Below are positions 53,490 to 63,319 of a stretch of DNA of 64,000 nucleotides, in pieces. Made by a program: the position numbers and the translations under genes. The notes beneath the pieces were generated by a model, which was not told the DNA's origin, ran no database searches, and saw nothing but the letters and a program-made list of their open reading frames with translations. Numbering within the stretch: the first letter of the stretch is position 1; the number at the start of each line of letters is the position of its first letter. Source of the DNA: Chitinimonas koreensis (lineage in GTDB: Bacteria > Pseudomonadota > Gammaproteobacteria > Burkholderiales > Chitinimonadaceae). The DNA lies in contig NZ_CP060704.1 of NCBI RefSeq assembly GCF_014353015.1, positions 3,993,001-4,057,000 on the forward strand. The letters are read 5' to 3'.

Positions 53490-53559
53490 TGTAGGTCGGG
53501 CTTTATGCCCGACTGCGCTGCCGGCCGACGTCGCCGTCGGGCATAAAGCCCGACCTACA
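53490..53559. repeat. Long REP-like palindrome, type 2
   Basis: A perfect 24-bp inverted repeat (53490-53513 with 53536-53559; arms begin TGTAGGTCGGGC) around a 22-base loop. Different in sequence from the neighbouring element, so two REP families are side by side. Confidence 0.7.
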
Positions 53560-53773
53560 TGACGCCTTCGGCCGGGGGCGCGCGACCTCATGCAACGTTC
53601 GACGGACATGCTCATGGCCGCACTTGCATCCCGCCCGCCATCGCCCAAGATGAACGCATCCCGACGACCGCCGCGAACCGTCGCGCCGCCGCGAGGTCGG
53701 ACACTACTGCCATCCCGATCGCGTCCGCCGCCCGGACGGTCCGCCCCAGACCTGCAATAAGAAGGAGCCCGCC
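53560..53773. other. Upstream region of acnA
   Basis: No gene supported. Must hold the acnA promoter; AAGGAG lies just before the acnA ATG. Confidence 0.4.
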
Positions 53774-56491
<2,718 letters not shown>

Positions 56492-56558
56492 GGTCCTTAG
56501 CTCGTTCATCCACTCGATCCGTCTCGCGTGGGCACAAATGCGTGCCCAGCCTACTTGG

Positions 56559-57371
56559 CTAATCTTGTGGCCCAGCGTCTGGAGCGATGCAATAACCAAT
56601 CTTCCAGCGTTGGCCACATTTCGGACAGCCCCATTTCGCACCTAACTTGATCTCATGATTTCCGATCACGAAGGTATGAGCGCAACCGCTCGTTGGGCAC
56701 GACACATCAGTCTCTTGTGGTTCCCATCGCACTTGACGCTCATTAACCAAGAACATGCGATAGAGCGCCCCACACTCAAAACACTTTGTTGACACAGGCT
56801 CTTTGTCTATTGGCGCACGCTTCCGCATTGTTTTATGGCAATAAACACAGCTAGTCTGCGACCAAGTAGCGAATCGTATATTGCTGATCCGCGATGCAAG
56901 CACTTCCTCCAGCCCTTCAGCAATCTGCAAACAACGAGCGCGAAGCTTGTCGGCATCAAATTTCCGTCCCTCTTGCATTTGCTTCGGGGTCGGCATGTGC
57001 AAGTATGAACCCATGGCATCATAATGTTTTTTTATCGTCACCATGTTAAGCACCTTCTCAGTGCCGAGAAATTGCATTTCTTTGGAAAGAACGCCATAAA
57101 CCTCCTCAACCCCCAAAGCAAGCGACGAGTCCTTGTCGGCGCCGGCATCAATTTCTAACAATAGCTCCATCACCCGCTTTGGCTGCCAAGTCAAATATTC
57201 CTCCGGCGAAATCTCATCGGCGTAAATTTGCATACGATCATAGGTCAATGCTTCCATCGCCATACGTAATTGTAGGGCAGCTGAACGTAAGCGTACATCG
57301 TCATTTCCCTGCAACTCTTGCTGCGCCTGTTGCAAGGATTTCCTGGCATAACCGCGATAGTCGATTTTCAT
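56559..57371 (-). CDS. Zinc-ribbon protein with helical N-terminal domain, unknown function
   Basis: A 270-residue protein, lower in GC than its neighbours. The N-terminal ~165 residues are helical (LQLRMAMEALTYDRMQIY, a pattern seen in DUF4145/HEPN-like helical domains). The C-terminal part has two zinc ribbons: CVYC with CFEC (about 175-205), then CPTSGC with CPKC (about 225-255). Convergent with acnA. Probably a horizontally acquired gene; a nucleic acid-related role is a guess from the ribbons. Confidence 0.6.
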   Translation of the reverse strand: MKIDYRGYARKSLQQAQQELQGNDDVRLRSAALQLRMAMEALTYDRMQIYADEISPEEYLTWQPKRVMELLLEIDAGADKDSSLALGVEEVYGVLSKEMQFLGTEKVLNMVTIKKHYDAMGSYLHMPTPKQMQEGRKFDADKLRARCLQIAEGLEEVLASRISNIRFATWSQTSCVYCHKTMRKRAPIDKEPVSTKCFECGALYRMFLVNERQVRWEPQETDVSCPTSGCAHTFVIGNHEIKLGAKWGCPKCGQRWKIGYCIAPDAGPQD

Positions 57372-57633
57372 TAACTTCCCTTCTTCATGAGTCCGCGACC
57401 CCCAACCCTCACCACTTGCATCTAATCCCTTACCTAGCTAATTTACAGAATACCGCACCGTTGGCCAGGACTTTGTACGGCAACACACAGCAAATCCCAT
57501 ACAGCCATGTAGTAGCAATCCATTTTCAAATCCGCAGTAACAATAGACAGGGCTAGACTGAATAAAATGAAGCCCATAATTTATCGTGTATTTGTTTGTC
57601 TTTATGAAGTGCATCTGCGAGCTACAAGTTCAC
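57372..57633. other. AT-rich intergenic region, nothing recognised
   Basis: About 260 bases with visibly lower GC than the chromosome backbone. Short ORFs without binding sites; I see no RNA gene. Confidence 0.3.
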
Positions 57634-57975
57634 TCACTCTGTTGCAACTACCAAATCAGAACCGGCTTCATGCGACGGTACTCCACCAGTTTCTGCTCCC
57701 TCGAACATTTCTACCATCGTCTGGACCAAAGCTAATGCCGCTGAAACCAGATCAGCACGCAACGTAGGTTCGAGTGGCCGCCCTCCCTCTTCATCGCATT
57801 CAATCGATTCGTGCTCAGCGTCGTCGGCCGCCAACAAGGTCAGTACGCCACGAAGTCCACAAGCGGCCTGATAACCAAGCGTAGCTTGATGACCGCGCAG
57901 GCGGACCTCGGCGGCGAAGGTTTGCCAATGAGGGTAAAGCGGGTAGTGAGACTGCGACGTGTTCATACCGGCCAT
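57634..57975 (-). CDS. Hypothetical protein (113 aa)
   Basis: A 113-residue, mostly helical acidic protein starting MAGMNTSQSHYPLYPHW; GGAGAG precedes ATG 57975. Divergent from the XRE regulator gene, with the palindromic operator between them. Function unknown; possibly controlled by that regulator. Confidence 0.55.
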   Translation of the reverse strand: MAGMNTSQSHYPLYPHWQTFAAEVRLRGHQATLGYQAACGLRGVLTLLAADDAEHESIECDEEGGRPLEPTLRADLVSAALALVQTMVEMFEGAETGGVPSHEAGSDLVVATE

Positions 57976-58063
57976 CGAAACTCTCCATAAGCTCAACCTA
58001 TGAGCTGACTAGATCACCTACCCGAACAAATCGGTTCTCAAAAGCTACCTTTTGAACACTTAC

Positions 58064-58080
58064 ATGTTCATTATGAACAT
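58064..58080. promoter_or_regulatory. Perfect palindromic operator between hypothetical and XRE genes
   Basis: ATGTTCAT-t-ATGAACAT, an 8-bp palindrome with a 1-base centre. A further half-site (TGAACA) lies upstream at 58052. Typical of XRE/Cro-type autoregulation. Confidence 0.6.
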
Positions 58081-58148
58081 TCGTGTGTCTGGATGGCAAG
58101 CCCGGTTTCACACAACCTGAGGAAGTGAAAAATCAGTCCCCATCTCCC

Positions 58149-58373
58149 ATGCCGCAGGCAAAAGAACCATCCGGAAACGCCTTGGCCAAATTTGCTCAAG
58201 CGGTACGCCGCGAGCGCCGGCTACTCGAAATGTCGCAGGAGACGTTGGCCGAAAGGGCCGGTCTCCACCGCAACTTCGTCGGTCGGTTCGAGCGAGGAAC
58301 GACCAGCATTTCGCTGGATGCCGCAGAGCGACTGGCCCGCGCCCTCGGCTTCGAGCTAAAGGACATGCTGTAA
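58149..58373 (+). CDS. XRE-family transcriptional regulator
   Basis: A ~74-residue Cro/CI-type HTH protein (RRERRLLEMSQETLAERAGL, then HRNFVGRFERGTTSISLDAA). Starts GTG 58083 and GTG 58125 are open in frame, but the operator at 58064-58080 leaves little room before 58083, so the internal ATG 58149 is preferred with low certainty. Likely autoregulated and may repress the divergent 113-aa gene. Stops six bases before the next gene. Confidence 0.75.
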   Translation: MPQAKEPSGNALAKFAQAVRRERRLLEMSQETLAERAGLHRNFVGRFERGTTSISLDAAERLARALGFELKDML

Positions 58374-58379
58374 CGGGGC

Positions 58380-58901
58380 ATGGCCCTCCCCCCACCTCAC
58401 ACCCCACATGTTCGTCGCCCACCTCCCTCCGGCTACCTGCTCTCAACCCAACTGCTGAACCGCCTGCGCAATCCCGCCGTACCCACCGGCATCATCGTAG
58501 CCGCCGGCATGCTCGGCGCCGTCGCGCCCGATTTCGACCTGCTTTACTTCTACCTGGTCGACCAGCGCCAGACCCATCATCACCAATATTTCTCGCACTG
58601 GCCGCTATGCTGGATCGCGCTGACGCTGATCGCCGCCGCTGCACTGCGATGGTCGCGCCATGCACTGCCGCTACTGGCCTTCGACCTCGGCGGCCTACTG
58701 CACATGGCACTCGACACGCTGGTCGGCGACATCTGGTGGTTCGCCCCGCTGCTCGACCGCCCGTTCGCGCTGTTCAGCGTGCCGGCGCTGTACCAGCCCT
58801 GGTGGCTTAATTTCATCCTGCACTGGTCGTTCGCCGTCGAGTTGGCGATCTGTGCTTGGGCGTGGTGGGTCTACCATGCTAGGTCGCGCCCCACACCCTG
58901 A
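58380..58901 (+). CDS. Membrane-bound metal-dependent hydrolase-like protein (DUF457/YdjM type)
   Basis: A 173-residue membrane protein with APDFDLLYFYLVD, QTHHHQYFSHW and GGLLHMALDTL: Asp/His motifs typical of DUF457/YdjM-family integral membrane proteins. About four hydrophobic stretches. Follows the XRE gene on the same strand. Substrate unknown. Confidence 0.75.
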   Translation: MALPPPHTPHVRRPPPSGYLLSTQLLNRLRNPAVPTGIIVAAGMLGAVAPDFDLLYFYLVDQRQTHHHQYFSHWPLCWIALTLIAAAALRWSRHALPLLAFDLGGLLHMALDTLVGDIWWFAPLLDRPFALFSVPALYQPWWLNFILHWSFAVELAICAWAWWVYHARSRPTP

Positions 58902-59059
58902 GCCATAGCTTGAGTTGAATAGTGATGAAGTCCAACGCTTCTACCGCGGTGACCGTTGAGCCGGCCGGCTTCACCCAGCCAGCCAATGGGGCATGTACTG
59001 GCCAGAATAGGGGTAATTGCTAGTTTGAGAGTGGGATAGGGTCATGCGCACGATGACGT
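58902..59059. other. Intergenic, nothing recognised
   Basis: No gene supported. A remnant of a mobile element is possible from its mixed composition, but no terminal repeat is visible. Confidence 0.25.
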
Positions 59060-59215
59060 GTGGAAGCTCCCAATAACTTCGGAGAGATGATCGACACGGC
59101 GAGGCGCGAGCCCGTGACCATCACGCGCCGAGGACTGCCGGTTGCCGTCGTCGTTTCGCCAGAGGACTTGCGCGAGCTGAGCTCGGCGCGAGCATTGGAA
59201 GCCTTGAAGCGCTAG
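59060..59215 (+). pseudogene. Truncated Phd/YefM-type antitoxin remnant
   Basis: The frame reads NNFGEMIDTARREPVTITRR and continues GLPVAVVVSPEDLREL to a stop: a Phd/YefM antitoxin lacking its first residues (a stop lies just before the GTG at 59060). No toxin gene follows. Orphan remnant. Confidence 0.6.
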
Positions 59216-59457
59216 AATCCGGCCATCGGCGGCATGGCTGTGCAAATTGGTTGAAATCATTCATCGAAAGCATCGATTGTTATCCAGCGACGATAGCAAG
59301 TGCCACACCCCGACAGACTACACTTGGGCAAGGCCTGCCGAGTGCCGTGTAATTCATGTCCATAGCGCTGGGGTTGTGCGCGTCGCGCCCTGCTTGCCTA
59401 TACTCGATGCGTATTTCAGCTTGGCTGCCAACGGCGGTAGGAAACAGTCTCAGGTTT
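59216..59457. other. Region left of the cassette array, possible attI side
   Basis: No integrase and no clear ORF with a binding site. The first recombination core GTTAGAC lies at 59458, so this stretch may be the array's left flank (attI or a decayed attC). No full attC fold is evident. Confidence 0.35.
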
Positions 59458-59464
59458 GTTAGAC
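59458..59464 (+). other. Integron-type recombination core (GTTAGAC), left end of cassette 1
   Basis: GTTAGAC followed by GGC and, seven bases after the core, the ATG of the first cassette gene. Matches the GTTRRRY core and the spacing expected after cassette insertion. Confidence 0.6.
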
Positions 59465-59471
59465 GGCAGTC

Positions 59472-61121
59472 ATGATTTACGCTGCACCGGGGGCAGTCGT
59501 ATTCACGTTAGACATCACCTACACGTTTCAGGAGGTACTCTTGGTACTCTCACCGACTTCTGGAAGAAGAACGCACTCCCGAACCGTAGTCCAGGTTACG
59601 GGCGAGTTCTGCGCGCAGAATCAGTCCCCGTCCGAAAACGCTGCCAACGCCCGCAGCGCCGTTCTCACATGGCTGAAAGATCGGCAGAGAGTGTTGCTGC
59701 CTGATGCCGCATTCAGAGGAGATTCCTTCGAACTTGATGCGTCGGAATCCATGCCTGTTTCGGCAGTGCGCTTTGATAACTACTGGGCCCTCCAGTTCGA
59801 CAAATTCGACCCAAGCGTACCTGGCCGAATTTGGCGAACTGAAGCAACGGTCGCCAGCACAGATACCAAAGCACTGGGAGGCGTTCGCTTAACGCTTCTC
59901 GATTCAATCTCTGGATTTGACTTCAACCCAAGTGTTCCGGCGATCGTAAGCGCGTGGGTAAAGAACCCAGGTCTACGCGAATATGGCACCCAGCTTAGCG
60001 AACGACCAATACAAGTCGATGACCTGTCTGCTCTGGAATTAATGTGCGAGCTTCTCCTGAATAACAAGCGCACTCGCCCGGTTGTTGTTTTCAGCGAGGG
60101 AAAGGGAATCGATGCACGGGCAAATGCCGCAAGAACGGCAATGCGCCTTGCAGGACTTGCCCACGTCTTCGTGCTCGGCGACAGCCAAGTAGACGAATTG
60201 ATCGATAGCTTCGGCAGGGAATTCTCGGTCTGGGGTGGTGCTATCCGAACGTACAACGCAGGGTTTGACCCGTTCTCCGATGAGGTTTCAGTTCATCCTA
60301 TTGCAACTCGAGAGTGGCTGCAGCATCGCTTCCGCAGTCACGATCAGTTCATCGAAGTTCTGTTGAGGTCCTTTACTGCTTTGTCGCTCCGGAGAACATC
60401 ACCAGACCATGACCTGCCCACCGTCAGAACAGTCAAGCAAGCGAGTTTGAGCTATCAACTCGCCAAGCTCGACAAACCAGTCACAGATGAGCGCTCGGCA
60501 ATCCTGGAGCAAGAGAACTCTTTGTTGCGACAGCAGATTCAGGAGAAGACTGACGAATTCAATTATGCCGATGCAGAGGTAACTGCTGCGCAAGTCGAAA
60601 GAGACCAGTACCGAGCACAAGCAATGGCAATGCGAGCGCTCGTCCAACGACTGGAAGAACAAGTCGGCACCTCTCAAGCGCAACCTACCTATCCCCCGGC
60701 ACTCGATCAAGTTGATGCGTGGGCACTAGAGCAGTATCCCGGCCGTCTTGTTCTCCTCAATCGAGCGGCCCGATCTGCAAAAAAGAGCCCCTTCAGCGAA
60801 CCGCAGCTTGTGTATCGCTGCCTTGATCGACTTGCTCGCCAATACGTAGAAGCCCGCCGAACAGGAAGCCCAGTCGATGCACTATTTGAAGACCTTGGGG
60901 TGGGACTAGAGAGGACAGGAGACCCTAATCGCCTGTCCCAGTGGAAAGAAAAGTATTTCGTCCCACATCGGGGCACGAATCGATTCCTCGAATGGCATCT
61001 AAAGCGCGGGAGTGATCACAACGAAGCGAACACGCTTCGCATCTACTTCTTCTATGACGAGGACGATGAGCAGGTAATCATCGGACACTTGCCTAGCCAC
61101 CTGACGAACAGCCAAACCTGA
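59472..61121 (+). CDS. Cassette-borne protein of unknown function (549 aa), possible defence gene
   Basis: A 549-residue protein inside the first cassette. N-terminal part (about 1-290) is alpha/beta and unlike any family I know, with GGAIRTYNAGFDPFSDEV near 260 as its most distinctive part. A coiled-coil region (about 340-405; LEQENSLLRQQIQEKTDEF) follows, and the C-terminal ~60 residues (TLRIYFFYDEDDEQVIIGHL) resemble a RelE/ParE-like beta-sheet. Lower GC than the chromosome. Chromosomal cassettes often carry phage-defence or toxin functions; that role is inference only. Confidence 0.6.
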   Translation: MIYAAPGAVVFTLDITYTFQEVLLVLSPTSGRRTHSRTVVQVTGEFCAQNQSPSENAANARSAVLTWLKDRQRVLLPDAAFRGDSFELDASESMPVSAVRFDNYWALQFDKFDPSVPGRIWRTEATVASTDTKALGGVRLTLLDSISGFDFNPSVPAIVSAWVKNPGLREYGTQLSERPIQVDDLSALELMCELLLNNKRTRPVVVFSEGKGIDARANAARTAMRLAGLAHVFVLGDSQVDELIDSFGREFSVWGGAIRTYNAGFDPFSDEVSVHPIATREWLQHRFRSHDQFIEVLLRSFTALSLRRTSPDHDLPTVRTVKQASLSYQLAKLDKPVTDERSAILEQENSLLRQQIQEKTDEFNYADAEVTAAQVERDQYRAQAMAMRALVQRLEEQVGTSQAQPTYPPALDQVDAWALEQYPGRLVLLNRAARSAKKSPFSEPQLVYRCLDRLARQYVEARRTGSPVDALFEDLGVGLERTGDPNRLSQWKEKYFVPHRGTNRFLEWHLKRGSDHNEANTLRIYFFYDEDDEQVIIGHLPSHLTNSQT

Positions 61122-61136
61122 CCCGCACACCGTGAT

Positions 61137-61208
61137 GTTTAACCCTTCCATCGAGAGGGCGCTTCCCGGCCTACGGCCTCCAAGCGCCTCTCATGTCAAA
61201 CGTTAGAC
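61137..61208 (+). other. attC site 1
   Basis: R'' box GTTTAAC (61137-61143), R' box GTTAGAC (61202-61208), and an imperfect inner hairpin: GAGAGGGCGCTT pairs with AAGCGCCTCTC with one extra base. Length 72 nt. Follows cassette gene 1 by 15 bases. Confidence 0.8.
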
Positions 61209-61221
61209 AACCAGGGCCGTC

Positions 61222-61680
61222 GTGACCATAGCTAAGCCTCCTCAGTTCGTCCGCATGCGAATCGTTGTCGTTGCTCCTCCACTCGGCGTTCGTTTTGCAG
61301 TGCAACGCGGCAAGTCGGAGCTACTTGAGTCCAGGGCAGAGCAGCCGGACGAAGTTTGGTTTGAGTTCGAGCTTCGCTTGGGTGCGCCGTTGGCCGACGG
61401 ATCAGCCAACTTCCTGGGAGAGTTCGCCCAGGGTGCCCCAACCGACCGATTTGTCTACGTCAACTCCGGCACCCAGGCAGGTCAACCAGAGTCGTGTTGG
61501 TCACGCCGCGCAAAGTTGAAGCTGGCCTCCATTCCCAAGCAACTTGTCCAGACCGCCATCTCGTCTGGTGAGGCGATCATTCAGGCCCGCATCGCCGGCA
61601 CCATGGGCGATGGCGGTCCAATTTGCGCTTCGGTGAAGCCAAGCACTGTCGAGTGGAGCCTTGTTCGCGGTGTCGCCTAA
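61222..61680 (+). CDS. DUF5990-like cassette protein
   Basis: A 152-residue protein from GTG 61222, 13 bases after the recombination core. RMRIVVVAPPLGVRFAVQRG, NFLGEFAQG and RFVYVNSGTQAGQPESCW match DUF5990 proteins as I know them. Stop TAA lies inside the next attC R'' box (GCCTAAC), as usual for cassette genes. Function unknown. Confidence 0.7.
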   Translation: MTIAKPPQFVRMRIVVVAPPLGVRFAVQRGKSELLESRAEQPDEVWFEFELRLGAPLADGSANFLGEFAQGAPTDRFVYVNSGTQAGQPESCWSRRAKLKLASIPKQLVQTAISSGEAIIQARIAGTMGDGGPICASVKPSTVEWSLVRGVA

Positions 61681-61752
61681 CCCCTCCGTCAAGGGGATGC
61701 CCACAAGCGGGCTTCGCCCACTTGCGGTCGCTCCTTACTCCGAACGTTAGGT
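61675..61752 (+). other. attC site 2
   Basis: R'' GCCTAAC (61675-61681) and R' GTTAGGT (61746-61752), 78 nt, with inner pairing CAAGCGGGC/GCCCACTTG around TTC. The start of the next gene follows 14 bases after the core. Confidence 0.85.
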
Positions 61753-61766
61753 ATCGCAAACAGCCC

Positions 61767-62240
61767 ATGTCCCAGCCTTTCCAAGTTCGTCTCATCGAGC
61801 GGGATGACTTCACGAAGTGGCGGCCGCTCTGGGAGGGCTATAACGCCTTCTATGGTCGAGCTGGTGCTACCGCCCTACCCGAGAGCATCACTCTTGCCAC
61901 CTGGGAGCGATTCTTCAATCCAATTGAACCCGTCTTTGCTCTCGTCGCGGCAAGAGAAGAGTCACTGATCGGCATCGCTCACTTCCTGTTCCATCGAAGT
62001 ACGACAAGAGTCGAGCCAGTTTGCTACCTGCAAGATCTCTTCACAGAGCCGCTGCAGCGTGGCCAAGGCATTGGCAAAGCCCTCATTCAATCGGTCTATG
62101 CACAGGCCAGGTCCGCCGGTGCGAGCAGAGTCTATTGGCAAACTCAAGCCTCCAACGAGGCAGGCCGGGCGCTGTACGATCAGGTCGCAAAGCATCTCGG
62201 CTTCATCGTCTACAGCCATGAAACAAGCAGCGCCGCCTAA
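61767..62240 (+). CDS. GNAT-family N-acetyltransferase in cassette 3
   Basis: A 157-residue GNAT enzyme: acetyl-CoA-binding motif A in LQDLFTEPLQRGQGIGKALI (the RGQGIG loop) and a C-terminal RVYWQTQASNEAGRALYDQV. The frame is open upstream, but that part runs through attC 2; ATG 61767 (MSQPFQVRLIERDDF) is the cassette start. Stop TAA lies in the third R'' box. Substrate unknown; GNAT genes are frequent in cassettes. Confidence 0.85.
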   Translation: MSQPFQVRLIERDDFTKWRPLWEGYNAFYGRAGATALPESITLATWERFFNPIEPVFALVAAREESLIGIAHFLFHRSTTRVEPVCYLQDLFTEPLQRGQGIGKALIQSVYAQARSAGASRVYWQTQASNEAGRALYDQVAKHLGFIVYSHETSSAA

Positions 62241-62290
62241 CCCCTCCTTCAAGGGAGAGCTGCCTTCGGCAGGCCCCTTACGTCGCACGC
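62235..62290 (+). other. Partial attC site 3, right end of array
   Basis: R'' GCCTAAC (62235-62241) and the inner hairpin CTGCC-ttc-GGCAG are present, but the expected GTTRRRY core is replaced (ACGTCGCACGCC). This is a decayed or truncated end of the array. Confidence 0.6.
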
Positions 62291-62565
62291 CAGGCCATGC
62301 CTCCGGTCTTCACCTTGCAGCCCGGTTGGGTGGGCATGTCTTTCGCGCCCACGCGGTCACGACCGCCCGCAGCCACAGTCCCAAGCCGAACATCCGCCCC
62401 GCGTGCGCACGAAAACGTGCCCACCCTGCACGGCTACGTCAACGACCATGCCGCCGGCCGCGCAGCACGCGCGCAAATCGTCTAGATTGAGTCGCGATCC
62501 GCACCAGGCTTCGCGCGGCCTGCCATGACCGTCGCCCGTCCCATCCGCTCATCCGGAGACCAGCA
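62291..62565. other. Intergenic; GTGGGCACG-type repeat fragments
   Basis: No gene supported. Contains GTGGGCATG/CGCGCCCACG and CGTGCCCACC fragments, similar to a short motif at 56528-56548 (GTGGGCAC...GTGCCCAGCC), so probably a dispersed chromosomal repeat. Confidence 0.35.
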
Positions 62566-63003
62566 ATGTCCTCCTTCCAGCTGACCGCCGCCCTCGTCGC
62601 CGCGCTCGCGCTCAACGCCGCCGCGTTCGCGCTCGACTCCACCCCGGCCGTCAAGGCCACCACCATCCTCAAGGCCAGCCAGAGCTGGGACGGCAAGCCG
62701 CTGGCCTATCCGGCGGGCCAGGCCGAGATCACCGGCATGATCATCGAGATCGCGCCGGGCGCCGAAACGGGCTGGCACCTGCACCCGGTGCCTTCGTTCG
62801 GCATGGTGCTCGAGGGCGAGCTGGAGGTGCGGCTGAAGAACGGCGCGACCAACCGGCTCAAGGCCGGCGACACGCTGGCGGAAGTGGTCGATACGCTGCA
62901 CAACGGCCGCAACGTCGGTGCCGGGACGGTCAAGCTGGCGATCTTCTATGCCGGCGCGGTCGGCGGGGCGCTGACGGTCAGGGAGCCGGTGGCGGCGCCG
63001 TAA
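62566..63003 (+). CDS. Exported cupin-domain protein
   Basis: A 145-residue protein: signal peptide (residues 1-22), then one cupin fold with GAETGWHLHPVPSFGMVLEG (cupin motif 1, metal-binding His) and DTLHNGRN in motif 2. Periplasmic single-domain cupin; substrate unknown. Confidence 0.85.
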   Translation: MSSFQLTAALVAALALNAAAFALDSTPAVKATTILKASQSWDGKPLAYPAGQAEITGMIIEIAPGAETGWHLHPVPSFGMVLEGELEVRLKNGATNRLKAGDTLAEVVDTLHNGRNVGAGTVKLAIFYAGAVGGALTVREPVAAP

Positions 63004-63016
63004 GGCGTTTACGGCA

Positions 63017-63042
63017 AAGGGCCGGCTCACGCCGGCCTTTTA
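63017..63042 (+). terminator. Terminator after the cupin gene
   Basis: GGCCGGC-tcac-GCCGGCC followed by TTTT, starting 16 bases after the stop. Confidence 0.75.
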
Positions 63043-63319
63043 CATAGGACCACATTCGATCGATTCCAGGCGCGCCGCCCTTCCCTTCTCCCGTACACGG
63101 AGAAGGTGGTCCAAGGACCAGATGAGGACTGTTCTTCGTAGAACCAGCCCTCACCCTACGCCGGGCGCCCCCAACCCCTCTCCCGCGCGCGGGAGAGGGG
63201 CTTAATTGCCCGCATTGGCATCAGCTAGCGACGTCGTTCACATAAGAAAAGGCCAGCTCACGCTGGCCTTTCTTTACCGCCGTATCGCATGCCGGCCGCA
63301 AAGGGCCGGCACATCACCA
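63043..63319. other. Intergenic with palindromes
   Basis: No gene. Contains the palindrome CCCTCTCCCGCGCGCGGGAGAGGG-like repeat (about 63176-63199) typical of dispersed intergenic sequence, and the phoX terminator. Confidence 0.4.
63246..63275. terminator. Bidirectional terminator at the phosphatase 3' end
   Basis: GGCCAGC-tcac-GCTGGCC flanked by AAAA and TTTCTTT; serves the leftward phosphatase gene (stop at 63320) and possibly readthrough from the cupin gene. Confidence 0.7.
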
